The position numbers and the translations under genes are program-made. Of a stretch of 10,226 bases of DNA, positions 1 through 6,218 are shown one piece after another. A model generated the notes under the pieces. It was not told the origin of the DNA, ran no database searches, and saw only the letters and a list, made by a program, of their open reading frames with translations. Position 1 is the stretch's first letter. The number at the start of each line of letters is the position of its first letter. Origin of the DNA: Opitutus sp. GAS368 (GTDB taxonomy: Bacteria; Verrucomicrobiota; Verrucomicrobiia; Opitutales; Opitutaceae); contig CAMATV010000089.1 in NCBI GenBank assembly GCA_945861235.1, positions 1 to 10,226 on the forward strand. The letters run 5' to 3'.

Positions 1-1
1 G

Positions 2-406
2 TGGACCTGGGATTCGGGCGAGGACCTCGGTAACTACAACACCCAGCAGCATTGGGTGACCCACGACCGCGCCTTGTACTTGGTCTACACCCGGCGCGGC
101 GCGAACAACGACCACGTCATGCGCAACCGTGCTCCGCTTTTTATCGCCCGAGTCGACCCCGAAAAACTCCAGGTCATTCGTGCCACCGAGCAGATCCTGG
201 TGCCCGAACGCGGCGCGCGCCTCGGCAATTTCGGCATCACTGAAGTCAACGAAAACGAAACCTGGGTGACCGTCGCCGAATGGATGCAGACGAAACCGCC
301 GAATCCCTACGACTACACGATCCCGATGAAATACGGCTCCAACAATGCTGTATTCGTAGCGCGGATTCGATGGCAGACGCCGAACTCGAGCTGGAACCGG
401 CATTGA
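2..406 (+). CDS. Sialidase-like (BNR/Asp-box) propeller protein, C-terminal part, 5' end outside the window
   Basis: Only the last 134 codons are visible. The frame is open from base 2 and ends at TGA 404-406; the first in-frame ATG (56) lies inside the conserved domain, so it is not the start. The sequence aligns without gaps to the C-terminus of the complete protein at 4868-6097: by hand count about 70 of 96 residues are identical, including NTQQHWVTH, GANNDH, RNRAPLFIARVDPE and the LGNF block. The family is inferred from that paralog, which carries Asp-box motifs and resembles predicted exo-alpha-sialidase-like beta-propellers of carbohydrate-degrading bacteria. The extreme C-terminus differs and is about 10 residues longer. 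The heparinase-like gene starts 49 bases downstream on the same strand, so the two are probably co-transcribed. The substrate is unknown; 'sialidase-like' describes the fold, not proven activity. Confidence 0.8.
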   Translation, partial: WTWDSGEDLGNYNTQQHWVTHDRALYLVYTRRGANNDHVMRNRAPLFIARVDPEKLQVIRATEQILVPERGARLGNFGITEVNENETWVTVAEWMQTKPPNPYDYTIPMKYGSNNAVFVARIRWQTPNSSWNRH

Positions 407-455
407 TCGCGTCACGGCAACTCTCCGGCGTCCCTATGAAACGTCTTCAGTCCCG

Positions 456-2516
456 ATGAAAACGACCCGGCGGGAAATAGTCGGTTCGTCGCTCGGTGCC
501 CTCGGCGTGGCGTTGCTGCCGCCGGCGCTCCGAGCGGCCGGAGGTGCCGGAGCGCGCGAGCCGGTGGCAGCCCGGGCTCTGAAGCGACCGCATCTGCTGG
601 TCACCGCCGGCAAGGTCGACGGCCTGCGATCGGTCGCCGAACTCCGCACCTCGGCGAAAAGCGGGCATGGTCGCACCCTGTGGGAGGATTTGCGGACGCG
701 GGCGGACGCGGACGTGAACACCAGGCCGCTCGCGGGCGGCAGCCGAGACTACACGATCGTCAATGCGACGGCGACGCGCGTGTTGCGTCATGCGCTCGCG
801 TTCCTGATCACCGAGGACGAACGCTATCGCAACGCCGCGCTGGCCCAGATCGAGGCCACGTTCGACCCGCAGCTCTGGACCGACTGGCGGGATGCGGTGG
901 CTCCGGCCCAGTGGCACACTGGGTTGCGCATGGGCCAGCTCGGTTCCGCCTTCGGGCTCGCCTACGACTGGCTCCACGCGTCGTTGAGCGCCGAAGAACG
1001 TCGTCGCGTAGTCGCCGGGGTGGATCGCTGCGGCATTCAGCCTTACCTTAAGGCGGTCGATACCGGCTCCTGGGTGGTCGGTTCCCTCAACAATTTCGCC
1101 TCCGTGATTCCGGGCGGCCTCGCTATTGCCGGCATGGCGTTCGCGGACGATCATCCGCAGTCGGCCCGGTTGGTCGACCTGGGACGGGAGCGCATGGTCG
1201 CCTATTTGGGCGAGTTCGGACCGGACGGCGAATGGAACGAGTCCATCCCCTATGCGGCTTCGTTCGTCAACGTCGTGGCCTTCTTCTCTTCCCTGCGTTA
1301 CTGGTCGGCCGCAAGGGCCGGAGGAAACGGACAGAATAGCGCCCTGCCCCCCGCGCTGGCGCAGTTCTGCCGTTGGCTGATGTATATGACCCGGCCGCAT
1401 GGCCGGGAGGCTTTGTTTGGCAACGGCCCCAAGGCCGCGGGCCAGCGCCGGATCAGCCTGTCCCATCTGCCCGCGGTGGCGGCCGCCGGGCGCGATGGCA
1501 TCTTGCAGTCGCACTACTTAAACAATCTTTTCCCCGATCAGGAGACCGATGGCATGCGCAACTATGCGCTCGAACTCGTCTGGTATGACCAGACGCTCGC
1601 ACCGGTCAGTCCCGAGGGCCGAGACCCGCATGGCAAAGTCTTTCCGGCGAACACCGGCTGTGTGAGCAGTCGCACCGATTGGGACGCGCGATCCACTCCG
1701 TGCCTGGTCTATGGCAAGGGTGGCAGCGCCTACGAAATCAACGGACACAACGACGTCGGTCAGGTGTGCATCGACGGCTACGGGGAACCACTGATTCTGG
1801 ATCCCGGCGGATATCACGTCGATCAGAAGAGCAGCAGCAAAACCTTCGGTCTCACGATCGCCCACAACGTCCTGATCTTCGACCGCGAGAACATGCGGGC
1901 CGACCGGCCCATCGCGCGCGCCATATTCAACGCCCCCGAGCGCCGCAAAACGCCGGCGTTGCGATCGAAGTTCCTCCAGTCCCGGTTCGATGACAGAAAG
2001 GGCGGTTACTGGCAGTTGGATACCACGGACGTTTACGCCGGCGTGAACGAAGTCCGCCGCACCGTGGTGCACCTGAATCCAGGCGTGGTCGTCGTGCTGG
2101 ATACCGCAACCCTGCCCCGGCTGCGCGAGATCTCCCTCCGCTGGCATACGGCGGATAAGAGCGTGCCGACGACGGACGGAAGATTTTCCGTCACGGGCGC
2201 CAGCGGCGCCACGCTCGCCTCGCGGGTCGTGCGCCTCGATCAAGGGGCCCTCACGTTCGCCCGCGAAACCCATCAGGAAACGGGCGACAGCTTCGTCGAG
2301 GCTTCGTTACGCGGCACCGCCTGCTCGCTATTGAGTGTCTTCTGCGTCTTTCCTCGTGCCACTGTGGCCGGAGCGTGGGAACTCGCCGAGGGCGTGTTAT
2401 CGATTGCAGGACCCGGCGGACTCGTGGACGTCAGAATGACGGGCACGGCGCTCTCGGTCGCATATCGGGACGGACGCATGGGCTGGCAAGTGGCCTTGCC
2501 CCCAGTAAATTTATGA
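456..2516 (+). CDS. Exported heparinase II/III-like polysaccharide lyase (candidate)
   Basis: A 686-residue protein. Residues 1-33 form a Tat-like signal: an RR pair at 5-6, then a hydrophobic run GALGVALL and an Ala-rich cleavage region. Residues about 45-320 look like the helical (alpha/alpha) toroid of heparinase II/III and oligo-alginate lyases, for example LAYDWLHASLSAEER at 168-182. Residues about 390-686 look like the beta-sandwich half, with GHNDVGQ (430-436), EPLILDPGGY and AHNVLIFD (469-476). Candidate catalytic residues are N212/N213, Y266 in an ESIPY context, and H431; these match the Asn/His-Tyr-His pattern of PL12/PL15/PL17/PL21 enzymes. Such lyases cleave uronate-containing chains by beta-elimination, in the periplasm or outside the cell. 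The stop overlaps the aldolase start as ATGA, so translation is probably coupled. No Shine-Dalgarno sequence is visible before 456. The exact PL family and the substrate (alginate, glycosaminoglycan-like or other) cannot be assigned by eye. Confidence 0.82.
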   Translation: MKTTRREIVGSSLGALGVALLPPALRAAGGAGAREPVAARALKRPHLLVTAGKVDGLRSVAELRTSAKSGHGRTLWEDLRTRADADVNTRPLAGGSRDYTIVNATATRVLRHALAFLITEDERYRNAALAQIEATFDPQLWTDWRDAVAPAQWHTGLRMGQLGSAFGLAYDWLHASLSAEERRRVVAGVDRCGIQPYLKAVDTGSWVVGSLNNFASVIPGGLAIAGMAFADDHPQSARLVDLGRERMVAYLGEFGPDGEWNESIPYAASFVNVVAFFSSLRYWSAARAGGNGQNSALPPALAQFCRWLMYMTRPHGREALFGNGPKAAGQRRISLSHLPAVAAAGRDGILQSHYLNNLFPDQETDGMRNYALELVWYDQTLAPVSPEGRDPHGKVFPANTGCVSSRTDWDARSTPCLVYGKGGSAYEINGHNDVGQVCIDGYGEPLILDPGGYHVDQKSSSKTFGLTIAHNVLIFDRENMRADRPIARAIFNAPERRKTPALRSKFLQSRFDDRKGGYWQLDTTDVYAGVNEVRRTVVHLNPGVVVVLDTATLPRLREISLRWHTADKSVPTTDGRFSVTGASGATLASRVVRLDQGALTFARETHQETGDSFVEASLRGTACSLLSVFCVFPRATVAGAWELAEGVLSIAGPGGLVDVRMTGTALSVAYRDGRMGWQVALPPVNL

Positions 2517-3373
2517 ACGGCGAAAACCTCCGCAAATCCCTCCACGACGGCAGCCGGGTCTACGGCACCCACATCACCGGCCTGAGCAATGCCGTGATCA
2601 CGCGCCTGCTCGGCACCGCACCGTTGGACTATGTTTTTTTCTGCAACGAGCACATGCCCATGGACCGGGCCGAGACCTCCATTTTGTGCCAGCATTTCAG
2701 CAGCATGGGCATTTCCCCCATCGTGCGGATTTCCTCGCCCGATGCCACCGAAGCCGCGATGGCGCTCGACGCCGGCGCCGAAGGCATCGTGGTGCCCTAC
2801 ATCGAAACCGTCGACGAGGTGCGCAAAATGGTGGGCGCGGTCCGCTACCGTCCGATCAAGGGCCGGCAACTGCGCGAAATCTTCGACGGCACCCGGCCGC
2901 CGACGCCGGCGGGCGAGACCTTTCTGCGCCGCTTCAACCGCCACCATTATTTGATCATCGGCATCGAGAGCGTGGCCGCCTACGAAAATCTCGACGCGCT
3001 GATCGGCGTCGAAGGCGTGGACGGAGTTTTCATGGGACCGCACGATCTCAGCGTCTCCCTCGATGTGGCGGAACAATGGGAGCATCCCAAGCTGCTGCGC
3101 TTGATCGAGGACACCACCCGTCGCTGCCGTGCCGCCGGCATCGGCGTCGGCGTGCATCTGTCGCACATATTCTCGATGGAGCAGACCCACCGATTCACGT
3201 CGATGGGCATGAACTGGATTCTGGATGGCGCCGATATCAACCACATCCTGCACGGCCTTAAACAGCGGCGGCAGGCGATCTGCGGAGGGGAATCGGCCGG
3301 GCCGGTTGAAGCTATCGGCACCGGCGCGTGTATCGCTCCAGCCGCGCCCGCACGCCGGCAGGCTGAGGTTTGA
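2513..3373 (+). CDS. HpcH/HpaI-family aldolase (2-keto-3-deoxy sugar acid or 2,4-dihydroxy-oxo-acid aldolase)
   Basis: A 286-residue protein, probably cytoplasmic; no signal peptide is seen. The frame is open back to an ATG at 2375, but 2513 is chosen because it gives the family's usual N-terminus and forms an ATGA overlap with the preceding stop. Motifs of the metal-dependent class II pyruvate aldolases appear in order: NEHMP (45-49), VRISS (71-75) with the substrate-binding Arg 72, ALDAGAEGIVVP (84-95), IES (151-153) with metal ligand Glu 152, and GVDGVFMGPHDLS (168-180) with metal ligand Asp 178. The position that reads Asp in the canonical D-x-E-H motif is Cys 44 here. Relatives cleave 2-keto-3-deoxy sugar acids (for example rhamnonate, RhmA-type) or 4-hydroxy-2-oxo acids to pyruvate and an aldehyde. 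Next to a candidate polysaccharide lyase, sugar-acid breakdown fits best. The tail after about residue 255 is Ala/Pro-rich and probably not part of the barrel. The substrate is not determinable. Confidence 0.88.
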   Translation: MNGENLRKSLHDGSRVYGTHITGLSNAVITRLLGTAPLDYVFFCNEHMPMDRAETSILCQHFSSMGISPIVRISSPDATEAAMALDAGAEGIVVPYIETVDEVRKMVGAVRYRPIKGRQLREIFDGTRPPTPAGETFLRRFNRHHYLIIGIESVAAYENLDALIGVEGVDGVFMGPHDLSVSLDVAEQWEHPKLLRLIEDTTRRCRAAGIGVGVHLSHIFSMEQTHRFTSMGMNWILDGADINHILHGLKQRRQAICGGESAGPVEAIGTGACIAPAAPARRQAEV

Positions 3374-3445
3374 TCTTCGCGTTCAACCTGCCGACTCCCC
3401 CTTTCCACGCCATCCCTGGTCCGTCTGGTCTTCGCCTCGCGGCCT

Positions 3446-3669
3446 TTGCTAAAATTGTTCGCGGCGGCGTTGCCCGGTGCGCCGATGGACGACTCGCCTC
3501 TGATCGAGCCGAAGGAACCGATTCAACTCTTCCCCGCCCGGGACCTTTCAGCCTTTTACACTTGGCTGCCGGACTCCGGTTACGCGAATCCCGCTCGAGT
3601 TTTTCAAGTGGGCGATCAGATCGACGGCGCCCCCGCCATCCGCGTCAGCGACCAGCATGACGGTGCTCA
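3446..3669 (+). pseudogene. Truncated DUF1080 (3-keto-disaccharide hydrolase-like) gene remnant
   Basis: In the same frame as the aldolase and just downstream of it, a reading frame contains a short hydrophobic stretch (LLKLFAAALPGAP) followed by an ATG (3485) and a run that resembles the N-terminus of DUF1080 (PF06439) proteins: an LF-x-x-RDLS-x-FYTWL motif, then a P-x-RVFQV segment and DGAPAIRVS. In intact relatives known to me this is followed by a G-G-[LV]-[VL]-T step and a concanavalin-like fold of over 150 further residues. Here the similarity stops at about 3655-3670, exactly where the convergent SGNH gene ends. The frame then runs on antisense to that gene as Arg/Ser/Pro-rich sequence with no family resemblance. 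A plausible signal-peptide start is only TTG (3446), with no ATG before 3485. I read it as a gene cut by a rearrangement. It could instead be a short real ORF with a chance tail. The family call is from memory of the motif, not a search. Confidence 0.55.
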
Positions 3670-4857
3670 CCGACCCGCACCCGCCAGACGAAGCGCCGCC
3701 CGCAGCGTAGATTCCATGCCCTTTGCCATTCGGAAAAAACCCAAGTCCGTCGGGTGCGTGCCGTCGACCGTATCCTCACCGTCGTCGCCGAGGAGATCCT
3801 GCGCTTTTATATAAAGAACCCGGTCGTCGCCGTCCGCTTTCAGTCTTTCGTAAAGCGCGGCGAGCGCGGCGTTCGACTCCCGGCATCGCCGCCCCCGCCC
3901 TTCCTCCACGTACGGCCCGTCGACATAAAGAATACTTTCAACCAGCACGATGGGAGTCTGCGGATGCGCGCGACGCAGTGTCTGAACCAATACCGGCATA
4001 CGTTCCGTGACCTGCTTCGGCGAAAGGTTCGGCAAGGGATCGAGCACGTACACGGAGGGATCGAGCTCCGCCAGCAGAGCCGCCATCTCGGGTTCGGCCT
4101 GACCGTTGCCCGAAAATCCCAGGTTGACGATGGGCAGGCCCAACCCCCGGCCGAGAATCGAAGGATAAGCCATGCCCGGCCGCGACGCGACGCCGCCCTG
4201 CGTGATTGAGGTCCCGTAAAACACGATCGGCTTGGTGCCCGCAGGATAATCTGGCGCCGGCAAAAACTCGGCCGTCGGCGGGAGACCAATCTCCACTTTG
4301 CTGACCCCGTTATACAACGGGAGGTAAAGCAGGTATTCCCGCCGGCCAGGCCGCAGTTTTCCATTGATGAGCAACCGCATGTTCTCGCCCACCCGCCCCG
4401 CGCGGCCAAAGCCCAGCCACCGCCAGCGAGTGCCCTCCTTGACGTAGAGATCCAGGCCGCTCACCCCCGTCGAAGGCATGTGGACCGTGCTGAGTTCGGC
4501 GTTGATGAGATTCCAGCGAGCGCCGATTGACTCGGCATCGGTGATGAAGCGAAAACACATGCCCGAGGAGTGATGGGAAAGCGTCCAGACCTTCTCGCGG
4601 ACCATCTTCTCCGCGGAAGCGGGCAGCCGATCATAGTACGCTTTCGTGTCCGTCCACCCCTTCCCTTCGATCCCATACTTGCGGAGATCGTACCACTGAA
4701 ACGTGGTGATTTGCGCCGTGGCCCGCTGGCCGCACCACGCCAGCACGACAAGGATGAAAAAATATCTCGCCGCCGCGGGCTGCGCTTTTCCGGGGGGAAG
4801 TTCGCGAGGCTTCAGCCGTAGGAAAATCGTCAGGCCATTAACGAGCTCCGAAATCAT
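3667..4857 (-). CDS. Exported SGNH/GDSL-type hydrolase (candidate carbohydrate esterase)
   Basis: A 396-residue protein from ATG 4857. An ATG at 4887 would add 10 residues and overlap the upstream gene's stop by 20 bases; 4857 leaves a 10-base gap and is preferred. The hydrophobic run YFFILVVLAW then RATAQ looks like a signal peptide, although it begins about 32 residues in, so the true start may be a later non-ATG codon. Residues about 50-200 match the N-terminal domain found before SGNH domains of this type, including GLDLYVKEG. The SGNH domain follows: block I GTSITQGG with nucleophile Ser 217, block II NLGFSGNGQ, a DPLPN block in the usual block III position, and DGTHPTDLG with Asp 365 and His 368. 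It is probably a periplasmic or secreted O-acyl esterase removing acetyl or similar groups from the glycan. It is the last gene of the minus-strand set. Substrate unknown. Confidence 0.88.
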   Translation of the reverse strand: MISELVNGLTIFLRLKPRELPPGKAQPAAARYFFILVVLAWCGQRATAQITTFQWYDLRKYGIEGKGWTDTKAYYDRLPASAEKMVREKVWTLSHHSSGMCFRFITDAESIGARWNLINAELSTVHMPSTGVSGLDLYVKEGTRWRWLGFGRAGRVGENMRLLINGKLRPGRREYLLYLPLYNGVSKVEIGLPPTAEFLPAPDYPAGTKPIVFYGTSITQGGVASRPGMAYPSILGRGLGLPIVNLGFSGNGQAEPEMAALLAELDPSVYVLDPLPNLSPKQVTERMPVLVQTLRRAHPQTPIVLVESILYVDGPYVEEGRGRRCRESNAALAALYERLKADGDDRVLYIKAQDLLGDDGEDTVDGTHPTDLGFFRMAKGMESTLRAALRLAGAGR

Positions 4858-4867
4858 TGGGCGTGTT

Positions 4868-6097
4868 TCACACAATCCGTGCCACATAAATGCTGTTGTC
4901 CGCCCCGCGCGAGTTGTCGACCGGGATGATGCGCTGGGGCCGCAGCCCCTGCATCCATTCGGCGTCGGTGATCCAGGTTTCGTCCGGACTCACCTCGGTT
5001 ACGCCAAAATTTCCCAGTGGCGTGCCCCGCTCCGGAATCAGGATCCGCTCCGTCGCCCGCAGCACCGTCAGCCGTTCGGGATCGACGCGCGCAATGAAGA
5101 GGGGCGCGCGGTTGCGAGGAATATGGTCATTGTTCGCTCCCTTGCGGGTGTAGGCGAGAAACAGGCCGGCTTGGTGCGTGACCCAGTGCTGTTGCGTGTT
5201 GTAGCTGCCGAGTTCTCCGCCGTCGTCCCACTGCCAGAGTTGCGGCGGGCCGAAATGCATCCCGTCATCGCTCACCGCGACGTAGCCGGCCTGGTCGTTC
5301 CGCAAGGTCAGGTAATAGCGGCCGCGAAACCGCGTGAGCGACGGCTCGCTGAACCCGCGCCCGCCCTTGAAGGCAAGTTCGCCACCGACCTCAACCATGC
5401 TCAGGGTCGTTCCGTCGAACTGGCAGCGCAGAACGATCGCGCTGTCGTCGTCCTTGCTTCGACCTTTCGTATAAACCGGCAACAGGATGTCGCCATTCGG
5501 CAGATCCACCCGTTGGGCGCTGCCGGCGCCGCCGTGATAAAACCGATCTTCAGCCGGCACCGCCAGCGAGCGCCAGGGCGTCCAGGTCCGCTTTTCCGGA
5601 TCGTAAACGGCGTAGGTTGTCTCCCGCGGCGCGGTCGGAATCTGCGCGTCGTTCGCGTACCGGGCATTCACGCCTATCCCCAGTAATTTTCCGCTCTTGG
5701 CATGCCATTTCGGCCAAAAATCAGCGGGCGTCGCCAGAACGCCATCGGGCTCGCTCCGCCGTCCCAGCGTGGCGTGTTCATAAGGCCCCCGCCACGTGCA
5801 CCCTAGGTTGTCGGTCCGCAGTTCGTTGATCGAAAAAAATACGTCGCTGCCCTTCAGCCAGAGTTTTTGGATGGTCATCACGACCACCGGCGAACGGTCC
5901 GGTCCGCGCGTCACAATGCCCGCCCGGGGATGCACAAAGCAAAAATCGCCGGCGTAGCCCTTGTAAGGCACCTCCAGCGCGATTTCGTAGTCGAGCGCCG
6001 GTCGCGCGCCGACGGCGGCAGCTTCGACGGATCCAGTCGCACCGCAGAGCGCACGCACCCAAACCGACGCCGCCAGAACCGTGATCCTCGTTCTCAT
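4868..6097 (-). CDS. Exported sialidase-like (BNR/Asp-box) beta-propeller protein
   Basis: A 409-residue protein. ATG 6097 is chosen over 6169 because it places a signal peptide at the N-terminus: MRTR, then a hydrophobic segment to an Ala-rich region near residue 29. Two Asp-box-like motifs are visible: T-D-N-L-G-C-T-W at residues 95-102 (Asn replacing the box Asp) and S-D-D-G-M-H-F at 276-282. FSEPSLTRFRGRYYLTLRND at about 249-268 resembles the propeller blade repeats of sialidase-fold proteins. The C-terminal 120 residues closely match the partial gene at 2-406. Such proteins in polysaccharide loci are usually called exo-alpha-sialidase, but many act on other sugars or only bind. I do not see a definite RIP/FRIP motif or an arginine triad, so the activity is open. 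It sits 121 bases after the TonB receptor stop and 10 bases before the SGNH gene, suggesting an operon. Confidence 0.82.
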   Translation of the reverse strand: MRTRITVLAASVWVRALCGATGSVEAAAVGARPALDYEIALEVPYKGYAGDFCFVHPRAGIVTRGPDRSPVVVMTIQKLWLKGSDVFFSINELRTDNLGCTWRGPYEHATLGRRSEPDGVLATPADFWPKWHAKSGKLLGIGVNARYANDAQIPTAPRETTYAVYDPEKRTWTPWRSLAVPAEDRFYHGGAGSAQRVDLPNGDILLPVYTKGRSKDDDSAIVLRCQFDGTTLSMVEVGGELAFKGGRGFSEPSLTRFRGRYYLTLRNDQAGYVAVSDDGMHFGPPQLWQWDDGGELGSYNTQQHWVTHQAGLFLAYTRKGANNDHIPRNRAPLFIARVDPERLTVLRATERILIPERGTPLGNFGVTEVSPDETWITDAEWMQGLRPQRIIPVDNSRGADNSIYVARIV

Positions 6098-6199
6098 CGT
6101 TGGCCGAATTCCACAGGTCTTGATGACGCTGCACCGGCGCCGCCCGGGTTGCGCACTTCGCCTGTCCAACGGGCCAGACTTCCGCGCCCAACAGTGCGC

Positions 6200-6216
6200 C
6201 CGCCGGAAATCGGCGG
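6200..6216 (-). terminator. GC-rich hairpin just after the receptor stop codon
   Basis: CCGCCG and CGGCGG form a perfect 6-bp stem with a 5-base loop, beginning 2 bases beyond the TGA of the TonB receptor gene (stop at 6219-6221). No T-run follows in the direction of transcription, so it is not a standard intrinsic terminator. It could slow readthrough or protect the 3' end of the receptor message, which would lower expression of the two genes behind it relative to the receptor. In DNA this GC-rich, a stem of this size can also arise by chance. Confidence 0.25.
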
Positions 6217-6218
6217 CA

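Noticed and set aside
447..1514. Long minus-strand ORF of 355 codons opposite the heparinase-like gene
   Set aside because: It is antisense to a well-supported gene, has Arg/Gly/His-rich composition without recognisable motifs, and is explained by high-GC codon bias leaving the antisense frame open.
2273..3253. Minus-strand ORF of 326 codons opposite the end of the lyase gene and the aldolase
   Set aside because: It spans two real genes on the other strand and shows no family motif; the aldolase motifs in the plus frame are clear.
3295..3306. Self-complementary GC stretch CGGCCGGGCCGG near the end of the aldolase gene
   Set aside because: It is inside the coding tail, has no T-tract and is the kind of palindrome expected in this composition.
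3754..4209. Plus-strand ORF of 151 codons inside the SGNH gene
   Set aside because: The minus strand carries all SGNH blocks in order; the plus frame has no recognisable feature.
4703..5686. Plus-strand ORF of 327 codons across the SGNH and propeller genes
   Set aside because: Antisense shadow crossing a gene boundary, with low-information Arg/Pro/Val composition.
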